Shown here: positions 8,255 to 18,156 of the stretch, piece after piece
How positions within the stretch are numbered: the first letter of the stretch is position 1
Layout of the letters: each line of letters opens with the position of its first letter
Assembly (NCBI GenBank): GCA_044228685.1
Contig: JBGAUL010000004.1
Coordinates: 124,001 to 188,000 of the forward strand
From: JBBATK01 sp044228685
Lineage (GTDB): Bacteria; Bacteroidota; Ignavibacteria; Kapaibacteriales; NICIL-2
Direction: 5' to 3'
Length of the DNA: 64,000 nt
The notes under the pieces: generated by a model
What the model saw: only the letters and a program-made list of their open reading frames with translations
Told to the model about the DNA's origin: nothing
Databases searched by the model: none
Position numbers and translations under genes: made by a program

Positions 8255-9703
8255 ATGAGAGCTTTTAGAGAATCCAAAATTGCCCAGCTACTGCGAACAT
8301 TTGACGCAGCGCGCATGGAGCGCTTTGGACTTTTTGTGCACTCACCATACTTCAACACAAGTGACACCATTAGAGCTGCGTATGATGCGCTCCTGCTACA
8401 CCATCCGGACTTTGATCCGCAGAAGTGTACACTCGAGTTGCTGCACAAGCAGGTGTGCGGAGTGAAAAAGAAGTACGACTACTTCAGAATCAACAATATC
8501 CTTTCTGATCTTTATGAATTGGCTCTGAAGTTTCTCTTTCAGATTTCCCTGGATGAGCAGGGCGAATTGGAGCAGTGGCATGTACTAACGCGACTCCGAG
8601 AGGCTCGCCTTGACAAGCAGTTTGAGCAACAATTAAAACGTTACGAAAAGGTATTGTCAAAGAATGAGAACGACGATTTCTATCACCTATACCGGATGTA
8701 CTATTTCAACGAGCTGATCTGGTACTCATCGGCTCACAATCCGGAAGATCGCTTTGGCTACTTAGAGCAACAGTACGCGACGATTCTGAACTATGTGCTT
8801 ATTAGAATAGGTCGACTGGCATCGATTCTTAGCTTCGAAGAATATCAAAGTAGCATCAAGTTCTCTATGCCGTTTCTCGATGAGCTGTTGACTTTCTTTC
8901 GAAGCGACCAAGTACCGGAGCAGCCGGTGATCCAGATTTACCGCAACGCTCTACTGCTGCTACGTGAACGTAAAGACGAGTATTTCTTTGCACTACGAGA
9001 GTGGCGAGACAAGCACAGAGGTTTTCTAACACAATCCGACGTCAACTTTGCGACGCAGTTTCTTACCCAGCATGCGATCTATGTCAATTACGAGCAGGGT
9101 CGAACGGAACTTTACCAATACTTAGTAGAAGACGAAAAAGCATTGTTCGAAGCCGACTCGTATAAGGTACAGGTCGTTGTCCCATTCGCCAGCTTTATCT
9201 CGCACCTTCGTATTGCCTGCATAGCCCAAGATTTCGTTTGGGCAAAGAAGTATATGGACACCTACTTGCATCGTGTTATACCGGAAGAACAGGAAAATTG
9301 CAGGGAGTTTGCATTAGCGACCATTGCTCGTGCTCAAGGAAAAAAGAAAGATGCATTGAAGCACATTCAGCGTGTGAATTTTCGCTTGGCTATTCTCGCG
9401 ATTCAGGTGCGAGACATTACCGTGATGTTGCAGTATGAATTGGAGGACTATGAACAGTGCCTCTACAGCCTGGACACTTTCCGTCACTATGTCAAAACGC
9501 TCAAAGACTTGCCACCGCGCTATGTACAGGCACATCAAGATTTCATTCGGCTAACAAAGAAACTGATAGCAGTCCGGACAAAAGTTCGCTCAGCAGCTCG
9601 AACAAAAGAGGTCCAGGAGTTGAAAAAGAGCATTGATGGTCTTGAGTACAATACTTTCAACATAAGACGCTGGCTACAAGAACAGATAAGTGAGTTCCGA
9701 TAG
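8255..9703 (+). CDS. Uncharacterised all-helical protein
   Basis: This 482-residue soluble protein has no signal peptide or membrane segment and no recognised catalytic motif. The N-terminus (ERFGLFVHSPYFN, then a stretch of charged helices with YDYFRINNILSDLYELALKFL) resembles a conserved but unnamed protein of Bacteroidetes relatives, as far as I can recall. The sequence is rich in Leu, Tyr, Arg and Glu and looks like a helical repeat (TPR-like) array. The C-terminus has a basic helix (KKLIAVRTKVRSAARTK). It follows the rhomboid gene by 12 bases, so the two are probably transcribed together. No function is proposed. Confidence 0.7.
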   Translation: MRAFRESKIAQLLRTFDAARMERFGLFVHSPYFNTSDTIRAAYDALLLHHPDFDPQKCTLELLHKQVCGVKKKYDYFRINNILSDLYELALKFLFQISLDEQGELEQWHVLTRLREARLDKQFEQQLKRYEKVLSKNENDDFYHLYRMYYFNELIWYSSAHNPEDRFGYLEQQYATILNYVLIRIGRLASILSFEEYQSSIKFSMPFLDELLTFFRSDQVPEQPVIQIYRNALLLLRERKDEYFFALREWRDKHRGFLTQSDVNFATQFLTQHAIYVNYEQGRTELYQYLVEDEKALFEADSYKVQVVVPFASFISHLRIACIAQDFVWAKKYMDTYLHRVIPEEQENCREFALATIARAQGKKKDALKHIQRVNFRLAILAIQVRDITVMLQYELEDYEQCLYSLDTFRHYVKTLKDLPPRYVQAHQDFIRLTKKLIAVRTKVRSAARTKEVQELKKSIDGLEYNTFNIRRWLQEQISEFR

Positions 9704-10028
9704 TACTGTTCTAACGATGCTATTGCGAGTGTATATGACCCGGAAGGGTAGTGAATTACGACTGATTTCGAGCACGAATGGACCTCTTGTTAACAAATCA
9801 TACGCACAAATGATGACAGAGTCCCATGTATCTGGACTAGGGTAGGTAGTTTTTCAGTACTCGAATTGGATTTTGAAGGCGTAGATTGGATTTGTAGAAG
9901 AATTCAACAATGAGAAGCAAGCGCGAAAACACCGCCTTGATTTCGGCATAGACCGGTCCAGGAGCTTGGTCTAAAGGGAACAGACTTCTGAATACTAAAG
10001 ATTAATCCACATTATAACGGGTATTCTC
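9704..10028. other. Non-coding gap upstream of the first large secreted gene
   Basis: No gene is seen in these 325 bases. They contain a perfect 10-base palindrome TTGTTAACAA (9787-9796), a direct repeat ATTGGATTT at 9865-9873 and 9885-9893 (20 bases apart), and an inverted repeat TAGACC/GGTCTA (9949-9954 and 9968-9973) with GACCGGTC inside its left arm. Any of these could be an operator. No convincing promoter was found. Confidence 0.4.
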
Positions 10029-13000
10029 ATGAGAATAGTTATTGCTTTCTTTTTGTTTTTGATGTTGTCGGTTACGAGTGCATGGAGCTTACCGGGTACC
10101 ATGACATTCACGACAATTCGGACAGGCGCCGGTGGTGGTGGAGCTACTAAAGATTGGAAGGCCGATAGTGTCGCTCTCACATTTTCGAAAGGTCGTTTCA
10201 TTCTGACCGGCTTCTTTCTTACAGGGAGATCCGAACCTAGCTTGAAGTACCAGAAAATGGTGATTGTGTGTAACACATTTACTGGCGCTGACGGCAGTGC
10301 ATATGCTGGTCCGATTGTAGGCCAATCATACTTCACTGACATCTTCAGTTCCGGAGGCACAACGGAATTAGTGAAGACAGACTATGTCGGTGGATCAGTC
10401 ACAACAACGACGATTGATAGGGACAATTTCCGGATGATTGGGACCTTTAATTTCACCTTAACCTCGAATCCTCCGGTTGGGAATACGTTTAAAACAACCA
10501 TAACTAACGGCACCTTCAATGCCGGCTATGAAGACATGATTCACCTTGAGGTGCAAACCAAGAAAAATCCCCTCCCGGCTCGCGCAGGTGAAAAACAGAA
10601 AACCATACGTATAATCGCGACGGACAACGCCGGTATCGTTATTCCAGGTGTTTCGATTTCGGTCGTCAATCCTTTGGATGTAAAAACCAAGGATCTGGGC
10701 AAGACAGAACAAGATGGTACATTACTATATCGCTTCGATGTTCCTGCCGACACAAAGAGTCAGGTTTACAAGGTTGTGGTTAGTGGATCTAAGAACCCAT
10801 ATACAAAAGCTGACGATGTAGAAAGGAATATTGACGTTTCCAGTAGATATTGGATCTATAAGTGTGGAGGTGTAGACCTCTTTACTCTCGATGCAGGTGA
10901 AGGAAAGGAATGGACAAAGGTTAGCGATGCGTCAGCTCTACTTCAAACTACAGCAGCTGAAGTCTCATTGAGTGATCTCGTGAAAATTCAAGGGAAAGTT
11001 ATAATCGATCCAACAGCAGGTCAGGAACAAGTTCGAGTTGAGGGTGACCTAATTGCCGACAATGTACCCCTACCGCCTAGCGGCGCAAAAGGTCGCTTTG
11101 TTCTTAGCACAGGTAGCTGGACAGTTCTGCCGAACTGTAACAACGCGCTTAAATACGCAGTCTCGAAGGTCAAGTGTAAAAGCAAGCTCGCAGGCGGAAC
11201 GATTGCCCTCGACGAATTTGCTCTTGAAGACGTGGGCACTTTAACCGGACTGCGAATCAAGGGATCGCTAACCTACGAGGACCGTGAAATTGAAAGCAAA
11301 GAGTGTACGAAATCCGACAATCCGGGCGACATCAGTTTTTCATTGTCGGCACTCTTCACGTCGGAGGGAGTAAGTGAGTTAGCCTTTACCGCATCCAATT
11401 TGACAACTAAGTATATCCCTCATGTTTGTATCAATGATTTTGGTATCAAGTATAATTGGTATGAAGATGCCTTTGCCATCAATGGCGCTGCCCAGCTGAA
11501 TTCATTGGCAAAAAACGGTGCTGGTGTTACGACAAAAATTAAAGGCGCTTTTGGTACAAAGCATGGGCGCTTCGATTCACTCTATGTAGAATATTCCGGA
11601 GACTGCAAACCTGTTCCGGAAACACCGCTGTGCTGGGACGGATTCAAGTTTACCGCTGAGAAGTGGTCATCGCAGCAATGGAAAGATCAAGCCGTGAAAG
11701 TTATCGCGACCTTTAAGTCAGATGAGCAGGTATTGAAAGACAAGTTCCCGCCGCTTGGTAAACTTTTCGACAAGATCGGATTAGCTGCGCTCGAGATTGG
11801 AGGCAAGTGGCAGTTTCCAAGAAAGTTCTCGGTCATTAATACGGCAAAGCTCTTTAAGGATGAAGACATAAGTAAAACCAAACCGTGGCAAGTCGAGTTC
11901 TCTCAAGGTCCGTGCGAGATTGACTTAGATAAGGGATTCACCTATTCCTACGGAGCCATCAAAGCCGGACACTTCGGAGCAGACGATTACTTCATAACAG
12001 CAGATGCAGGTACGCTTGCTTTGACATGGAGTCCGAGTCTTTCACTAGAATTATCCTCAGGCGCTAAAATCCGTATTCCGGACATTCCAAGCTCAGCTCC
12101 CAAAGGATATATGCGCACGTGGCTTGAAGCAGCAAAGGCAACAGGAAAGCTTCCTAAGGACTTGGGTAACGGTAAAATTTACATGAACATTTCGGAAACG
12201 AAAGGCGTAAAATTTGAGGCCTATGTAGACCTCACAGCTAATCCTGACCCATGGTTTAATCGCTTGGGCAAGACATCTATCGGCATGAGCAACGACGGTA
12301 CAGGATGGAAATTTGGTTTTGGTAACGGTATCACGTCATTGTCAAACCGCACTTCAAGAGTTGTTGAAATTCAGTCAGCCGGACCAAGTGTCTTAAACAA
12401 CGACGCCGTTCAAGCAGTTGCACTGGATACCTTCGTTGTTAGTAGCGACGTTCAGAATGTCAACATTATTATCAAAGGTTCCACTGCTGCTCCAACTGCC
12501 TATGTTATCAATCCGGCAGGCACAAAGATCAGCTCTAACCTTCCTGATTCATCTGTCATGTTTGTCAGCGCAAATGCGCAATACTCCATGGTGTCTCTAA
12601 CAAATCCTACACCGGGATCGTGGGTCTTGGGTCTCAACAGTCCAAAACCGGATGACTCTGTCACGATCGTAGCGTCAAACAAGCCAAAGCCATTTACAAT
12701 TTCCGCCCAACAAGCAGGACGAGTCGTCACGGTTAAATGGGACGGAAGTGCATACAGCGCAGCCGACTCCATGCGAGTATTTCTGGACAACAACGGTAGT
12801 GGCGAAGATGGTTTCTTCATTGGATCAGCGCCTGCAGCATCTGGATCGTATAGCTACACAATGAGCGACTCCTTGACTGAATGCTTGTATCACATCTATG
12901 CACGTCGCGATGTGAACGGCCAGTTCCCGGATGCCGTTTACGCCAGCGGTGAATTCACCGTTGCTAAATCAAGTTTGGCAGCTCCAAGCAATATCACCGC

Positions 13001-13541
13001 TTTTTGTAATCAATACGGCCTGACAAATGTTAGCTGGAGTGCGTCGAACGATCCAAACGTTACGAACTATGTTGTAACGCTTCGCAGCATGTTTGGAACT
13101 GATTCTACCATCGCAGTTGTGCCGAAGGAAGAACTCAATGTGTTGGTAATGCTCGACACAAACCTCCTCCAAAGCTTGCACGTACGCTCAGCAGATTACG
13201 ATGGTCATATGGGTTGTCCTGGTATACCACAATCCATAGCCCTTGGTGTCGATGACAACGCAAGCAAGCTCGTAGCTAATGGTGACCTGCTGATGGTTGT
13301 TCCGAATCCGGCAAGCAATCAAGCGTCTCTGCATGTGCTCTCACCTAACGGTGCACACAATGCACGCGTGATCGTGAGTAACTATCTGGGTCAGGTTCTT
13401 TATGACATCGACAACGTTGATCTCGATGCCGGACTCAATCGAATCCCACTTCGTACTGATGCAATGGGAACAGGATCCTACACAGTCCGCGTAGTGGCAA
13501 ATAATCAACTGTTCTCAACGACTTTTGCGATCGTACGGTAG
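10029..13541 (+). CDS. Large secreted protein, first of three tandem paralogues, T9SS tail
   Basis: The 1170-residue protein has a clear signal peptide (MRIVIAFFLFLMLSVTSAWS) and no other membrane segment. About residues 180-280 form a carbohydrate-binding or macroglobulin-like beta domain. The central 700 residues match no family I know. Shared landmarks with the third paralogue are a CGG...DAGEGKEWT motif (about 280), CKPVPETPLC (about 528), KPWQVE (about 618) and AGHFGADDYF (about 648). A Fibronectin-III-like segment (AAPSNITAFCNQYGLTNVSW) precedes a canonical T9SS type A tail (MVVPNPASNQ to TTFAIVR). It is probably surface-exposed or released through SprA. A hairpin follows its stop. Confidence 0.8.
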   Translation: MRIVIAFFLFLMLSVTSAWSLPGTMTFTTIRTGAGGGGATKDWKADSVALTFSKGRFILTGFFLTGRSEPSLKYQKMVIVCNTFTGADGSAYAGPIVGQSYFTDIFSSGGTTELVKTDYVGGSVTTTTIDRDNFRMIGTFNFTLTSNPPVGNTFKTTITNGTFNAGYEDMIHLEVQTKKNPLPARAGEKQKTIRIIATDNAGIVIPGVSISVVNPLDVKTKDLGKTEQDGTLLYRFDVPADTKSQVYKVVVSGSKNPYTKADDVERNIDVSSRYWIYKCGGVDLFTLDAGEGKEWTKVSDASALLQTTAAEVSLSDLVKIQGKVIIDPTAGQEQVRVEGDLIADNVPLPPSGAKGRFVLSTGSWTVLPNCNNALKYAVSKVKCKSKLAGGTIALDEFALEDVGTLTGLRIKGSLTYEDREIESKECTKSDNPGDISFSLSALFTSEGVSELAFTASNLTTKYIPHVCINDFGIKYNWYEDAFAINGAAQLNSLAKNGAGVTTKIKGAFGTKHGRFDSLYVEYSGDCKPVPETPLCWDGFKFTAEKWSSQQWKDQAVKVIATFKSDEQVLKDKFPPLGKLFDKIGLAALEIGGKWQFPRKFSVINTAKLFKDEDISKTKPWQVEFSQGPCEIDLDKGFTYSYGAIKAGHFGADDYFITADAGTLALTWSPSLSLELSSGAKIRIPDIPSSAPKGYMRTWLEAAKATGKLPKDLGNGKIYMNISETKGVKFEAYVDLTANPDPWFNRLGKTSIGMSNDGTGWKFGFGNGITSLSNRTSRVVEIQSAGPSVLNNDAVQAVALDTFVVSSDVQNVNIIIKGSTAAPTAYVINPAGTKISSNLPDSSVMFVSANAQYSMVSLTNPTPGSWVLGLNSPKPDDSVTIVASNKPKPFTISAQQAGRVVTVKWDGSAYSAADSMRVFLDNNGSGEDGFFIGSAPAASGSYSYTMSDSLTECLYHIYARRDVNGQFPDAVYASGEFTVAKSSLAAPSNITAFCNQYGLTNVSWSASNDPNVTNYVVTLRSMFGTDSTIAVVPKEELNVLVMLDTNLLQSLHVRSADYDGHMGCPGIPQSIALGVDDNASKLVANGDLLMVVPNPASNQASLHVLSPNGAHNARVIVSNYLGQVLYDIDNVDLDAGLNRIPLRTDAMGTGSYTVRVVANNQLFSTTFAIVR

Positions 13542-13579
13542 TGTTAGTTGGTTGAGTCGCATCTATTCTATTATTTCAT

Positions 13580-13633
13580 ATTCGGCAGTCGGACGGCACA
13601 TGAATCAAAACATGGCTCGTCCGCCTGCCGAAT
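13580..13633 (+). terminator. Long inverted repeat after the first paralogue
   Basis: The arms 13580-13595 and 13618-13633 pair over 16 positions with one mismatch (ATTCGGCAG and CGGACG on the left). The element starts 38 bases after the stop codon. There is no U-tract, so it could be a 3'-end stabiliser or a Rho-dependent end rather than a classical terminator. Confidence 0.5.
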
Positions 13634-14296
13634 GTGTTTATAGCCTTCCCGTTTTCATCCACGATGTTGTGGCACTTCACAGGCTAAACCACGCTCGTCT
13701 GTACCCAATGTGCATGCTTAACTAGCTCCAACCTAATACCCCGCTCGATTGAAAGCTCGTCGTCGAAATTGAGCATCTACTCTCCTTGGGGTCTCTTCCC
13801 TCTGACCCAATTCTAAAATCCCACTTTTTTTTCCAAGCTCTCAGCAGCGCAAACCCGGAGTTTTGTCTCGGGCGATACGAGGAGGCGCGGTCATTTTCTG
13901 AAGGATAGAATTATGAGAGGACGCACGAGCGACAAACGACAAGGTCTTCAGGACGGAACGCAGGCTTGGGTAGAACATGATCTAGAGTGCGGAGCAAAAT
14001 TGATCCGCACCAATGATCGATTGACACAAGAACGCACCTGTGATGATTCAGGCAAAGTGTCGAGGAAGAACTCAGGTGTTGATTTCCAATCCAAGGTTCT
14101 ATCGGCACAAAGCGACGTCCTGGGCACACCAGCACAAGGACGAAAGAGCGTAGAACAGTCGGGAGCGCGAAAGTTTTCTCCTAACAGTTCGGCCAACGAA
14201 AGGGTGCTACACAGATAGTCAGGAAATGTTCCTTAAAAGAAATAGAGAAAGAAATTCACTTTACTCAACAACAGTTCAACTCATGTGGGAATGACA
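13634..14296. other. Long gap with no supported gene
   Basis: About 660 bases separate the hairpin from the next coding start. A frame at 13913-14218 (101 codons) has an AAGGA stretch before its ATG, but its product is low-complexity in character, with no hydrophobic core, and the opposite strand is equally open. An imperfect hairpin (TTGGGGTC/GACCCAA, 13786-13810) is followed after about 14 bases by a run of eight T (13825-13832) and might be a second terminator. Otherwise nothing was recognised. Confidence 0.35.
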
Positions 14297-17200
14297 ATGA
14301 AAACAAAACACACGCTTCTCTGGCTCTTGCCGTTTGCGATTGTCTGGTTTTGGGGCAGCAACGTGCTAGCTGTTGACCCATCAATAAAACTCAGTACTCC
14401 CGTTGTGGCTAAGAATAGCGATGGAACGCAGTTTGTAACCTTGAAATACAACATCAAGGATGTGCCGGCAGGTGGATCAATCATCGTTCTAAAGATTGAC
14501 TGTCACGAAGAAAACAAAGGCGACTTCCAACCTGAACCACTTGCCTCAGAAGTTAGCGGTACAGGTTTAGTTGAGGGTGATGGTGAGAAGAGCATCGTTT
14601 GGCAAGACGAAAAGACTCTCGTCAGAATCGGCAAGCAAGGTAAATATCAGTGTACCTTCCATGTGAGTATACAAGGTGACGCGAATAGCGTTTCCGGTGC
14701 TACGCTGACAATCAATAAATACGCTCCGTCCGGATGGACCTATATGGGTACCGGCACGGCCTCGATGTCAGTTGAGAAGCGAACGGGTAACACTCCCGAG
14801 TTCAAATGTCCGGAGCTTGGAGTGAATTGGTCGAATGTTGCCAAATCAGGAGGAGCAACTTTCTACAAAATCAAACCGATCTCTCAGTTTCCGGATTACA
14901 AAGGAAAGAACTCTGCTGATCAATTCAAAGGATCAGTAACACGAGACGGCTGCAGCTCATTTATTGGAATCAAAGATTATGGTAAGCCAACACAAATAAT
15001 ATGGGCTTGCTTCTCAAAGCAATTCTATCGTGCAATTGATCCAATCGTAGCTGATTACGAATTCCAGTACAGGGTTATTCAAGATGGCGCAAGCAAGACG
15101 ACGACGGCTACAGTTGGAAACGCAGGTCACAGCGGTCAGAACATCTATAGTGAGCTCAATAAGCTCGAAGATTTCGTCTTCACGCTTGAAGTCGGTAAGA
15201 TCGGCGAAGAAACGACAGATCCTTTTGAGATCAATGTGCCTCGTCGTGAGTGGAAGTACTTCAATAATGGAAAACACATTTTCACCGTTCGAGTACAAGA
15301 CAAAGCTGCATCGTTTGATGGAGTTAAGGGCAGCAACACGATTCAACTAGTCGATGGAGACGCGGTTGAAATTGGAAGTGTTCTTCGCTTCTCAGGTAAG
15401 ACCTTCAAGATTGACACTACGCCTGGGGCATGTTTGATAACGTACGACGGGTCAATCCTCGCAAATGGCAATCCGATAAGTGAACCATTTGTCCTGGGTA
15501 CGACGGGGTTCATTACCCTGAATGACAGTCTGGTTTTTTCAACCCCATTTATCAGTCCTTCACTCGTGCTCAGCGCTGCTGCCGGATTTAGTGTGAACAT
15601 TGAGCGAATGCGAACAACCGGTGACCCAGACAATCCAGATGGCGTACTCTTTGACATCCGTGTCATAGTTAGCGCGTTATCCGAAGGATGTGAAGAGTTC
15701 TTGAATTTGCCCGTACTTGTAAAAGCCGGTGCCGGAGGTTTTGTTCTGAAGGACATAGGCATTGCTGCAGATGGTTCATGGCAATGGCCCACCATGGTAC
15801 AAGTCAGCAACATCAAGTTTGCAGGCGAGAAAAAAGTATGCTTAAAGAATTTTCAAGCTAGTTACGACAAGACAGCGAAGAAATTCAATGTTGACATGCT
15901 GTTCTCTTCCGAGATAATATCTGATGCTACAGCAGGTTTTACTCTTCTCGAGGGGCGGTTGGATGGATTCAAAATTGGCGTCAAGCTATCGAAGAACGGA
16001 CTTATCGTACCATTTCCGGAGCCACCAATTGCCGAATGGCGCGGTTTTGAAGCGGAAGTCAGCAACATACAACGCGGTCCGTTTACAATACGAGGCACAG
16101 TTTTCTTTGCAAACATTGAGGGCTGGAAGAATCTTCCTTGCTACGACAAAATTGTGCAGAAGCTACCATTTCTGGATGGATGGCAGGTATTTGAGATTGA
16201 AGGTAGTGTGGTCGGTAGCACCCTTGGCGATATGACAATTGACGGTAAGGGTCGAATATTCGGTAAAGCGGATATCTGGGCAGCCCAGCTTGGCGGCACG
16301 TTTGCCGCAAACTTCAATAAGGCAAACAACATGATGGGGATCAGTGTGGCTGGTACCATCGGTCTGGTTCAGCTTGGTGGCAACCAATGGATGGTGTCGG
16401 GAACAGAAAAAGGCTCGATAACATTGTTACCTGATTTCGTCTACGCAGTGAATATCCGTGGTGATATCTATATCCCGGATTTGTTTAAGAATCATCCCTT
16501 CTTTCAAGCTATAAATTCAAAATTCAATCTCCCCTATCGGGCCGCGTCCACACAGATCATGGTGCGCAATACCCTTGCAGCCTTCGATCTGGATCTGCGT
16601 TGGATGGGAGCTTGGTCGATGTGGATTGACGTGAGTAAGAGTCCTTTCACTGATCTTCTTCATTTCGCAGGAATTCAAAAAGGAAGCTTTGCAAACCTCG
16701 GTGGTATTGCATTCCATGGAAAGGGTAATGAAATCCAGACAGACACAGCATACCTACCATTTGTCGTGAATAATGCGCGCTACGCATATGCGCAAATCAA
16801 CTCACAAAAGCAGCCAACGACTTTCTTGATTGACCCAAGTGGTACTGTAATTAAAGCAACACTTCCAGATTCAAGCGTCATCTTTTCACCGGCAGCAAAT
16901 GCTGATGATTGCGGACTTTGGGTACTGAAGAACCCGACAAACGGTACATGGAAGCTCGGTGTGGTTGGTCGTTCGAGTGGAGATTCAATCAGCTTTTATG
17001 CAATGCTAAATCCCCGTTCGGCATTCAAGCCAACGGTTACATCAATCGGAAGAACTCTGTATTGTACCTGGGACAAGAAAGGTGCACCAGACAGTTCGAT
17101 GGTTGATATTTATCTCGATACTGATTCCGAAGGTTCGGATGGCTTTTTAGTCGCAACAGTGCCGGAGAAAGAAGGAGTCTTTAGCTACACGATGTCCGAT

Positions 17201-17872
17201 ACCCTTCCTGCTTGCAGATACTATGTCTATTGCAATCGCTTTGATTCAGAAAGTATTTCTCCTTATGTGTACTCAAGCACGGGATTTGACAACAACAAGA
17301 AAACTCTGGCAGCTCCGACATCGCTGCGCGTGGTTTGCGACTTGCACGACAAGGTTTCACTAAGCTGGGCGCACAACACTGATGCAGATGCGCGCTTCAT
17401 GGTAATCTATGCTCGCGGTGCAAATGGTGTCGACTCGGCAATTACTACCGTGGAGCCATATCAAGATGCTATTGACCTCATCGTACCTCACGCAACTCAA
17501 TACCACTATAGTATCCAAAGCTTCGGCAATGGTGATGTGCGCGGATGTAAATCTGAATTCGGTGATATCGTCTTGGAGGTTCAAAGTGACGAAGCGCCAA
17601 GCGCTCCTCTGCAATCGACTATTGATGTGGTGCCTAATCCGGCACTAACACGTGCAGTTGTTCGCTTCCGTAGTATCGACGAGTCACAACCAAGCGTCGT
17701 GACCATTGTTAACCTCCTTGGACAGACGATTGCCAGCTATCAAATGGGTTCCTTGGACATTGGAGAACACGAACTGAATGTGGATGTCGCAAGTCTGCCT
17801 CCCAGCATGTACACTATTCGATTCTTCAATGGAAGCCTGCTTGGCTCAACAATGCTCTCCGTAATTCGATAG
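14297..17872 (+). CDS. Large secreted protein, second tandem paralogue, T9SS tail
   Basis: The 1191-residue protein has a signal peptide (MKTKHTLLWLLPFAIVWF, cleavage near VLA). The ATG at 14297 was chosen because GGGA lies six bases upstream and overlapping upstream GTG/ATG codons give a poorer signal peptide. The N-terminal third differs from its two neighbours, and it lacks their CGG...DAG motif. It shares a domain around residues 360-430 (KTFKIDTTPGACLITYDGS) and the whole C-terminal part: a DSSVIF segment, DIYLDTDSEGSDGF, FSYTMSDTLPACRYYVY, a Fn3-like stretch and the tail (VPNPALTRAVVRF to SMLSVIR). The function is unknown, and the context says cell-surface or secreted. Confidence 0.8.
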   Translation: MKTKHTLLWLLPFAIVWFWGSNVLAVDPSIKLSTPVVAKNSDGTQFVTLKYNIKDVPAGGSIIVLKIDCHEENKGDFQPEPLASEVSGTGLVEGDGEKSIVWQDEKTLVRIGKQGKYQCTFHVSIQGDANSVSGATLTINKYAPSGWTYMGTGTASMSVEKRTGNTPEFKCPELGVNWSNVAKSGGATFYKIKPISQFPDYKGKNSADQFKGSVTRDGCSSFIGIKDYGKPTQIIWACFSKQFYRAIDPIVADYEFQYRVIQDGASKTTTATVGNAGHSGQNIYSELNKLEDFVFTLEVGKIGEETTDPFEINVPRREWKYFNNGKHIFTVRVQDKAASFDGVKGSNTIQLVDGDAVEIGSVLRFSGKTFKIDTTPGACLITYDGSILANGNPISEPFVLGTTGFITLNDSLVFSTPFISPSLVLSAAAGFSVNIERMRTTGDPDNPDGVLFDIRVIVSALSEGCEEFLNLPVLVKAGAGGFVLKDIGIAADGSWQWPTMVQVSNIKFAGEKKVCLKNFQASYDKTAKKFNVDMLFSSEIISDATAGFTLLEGRLDGFKIGVKLSKNGLIVPFPEPPIAEWRGFEAEVSNIQRGPFTIRGTVFFANIEGWKNLPCYDKIVQKLPFLDGWQVFEIEGSVVGSTLGDMTIDGKGRIFGKADIWAAQLGGTFAANFNKANNMMGISVAGTIGLVQLGGNQWMVSGTEKGSITLLPDFVYAVNIRGDIYIPDLFKNHPFFQAINSKFNLPYRAASTQIMVRNTLAAFDLDLRWMGAWSMWIDVSKSPFTDLLHFAGIQKGSFANLGGIAFHGKGNEIQTDTAYLPFVVNNARYAYAQINSQKQPTTFLIDPSGTVIKATLPDSSVIFSPAANADDCGLWVLKNPTNGTWKLGVVGRSSGDSISFYAMLNPRSAFKPTVTSIGRTLYCTWDKKGAPDSSMVDIYLDTDSEGSDGFLVATVPEKEGVFSYTMSDTLPACRYYVYCNRFDSESISPYVYSSTGFDNNKKTLAAPTSLRVVCDLHDKVSLSWAHNTDADARFMVIYARGANGVDSAITTVEPYQDAIDLIVPHATQYHYSIQSFGNGDVRGCKSEFGDIVLEVQSDEAPSAPLQSTIDVVPNPALTRAVVRFRSIDESQPSVVTIVNLLGQTIASYQMGSLDIGEHELNVDVASLPPSMYTIRFFNGSLLGSTMLSVIR

Positions 17873-17881
17873 AAATCTACT

Positions 17882-17943
17882 ACCACAAACCCCGGATATG
17901 CGTCGCCTCGATCGCCCATCGAGAATTATCCGGGGTTTGGTGG
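17882..17943 (+). terminator. GC-rich hairpin after the second paralogue
   Basis: AAACCCCGGAT (17887-17897) pairs perfectly with ATCCGGGGTTT (17928-17938). A smaller TCGAT/ATCGA stem lies in the loop. It begins ten bases after the stop codon. No U-tract follows, as with the repeat after the first paralogue. Confidence 0.55.
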
Positions 17944-18156
17944 TGCTATTGCCCAACAGTGTTGGGAAATGATAGCTTTTAGTGTTATACGTATTTACTA
18001 CTGAGGAGCAGTTGTGGTGTCTAGTCCTGTGGTATTTTGGGTGCAGGGATTATAACGGACATATGCCTTGAGCAATGTCAATTGATAGGGATTTGGCGCA
18101 ATCGACGGCCTTTACAACTCAGCAGACGTATTATCACACTCTCACAGGGCATACCA

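Noticed and set aside
13913..14218. A 101-codon frame with an AAGGA stretch before its ATG
   Set aside because: The product has no hydrophobic core or motif, and frames on the opposite strand are equally open, so it is probably non-coding.
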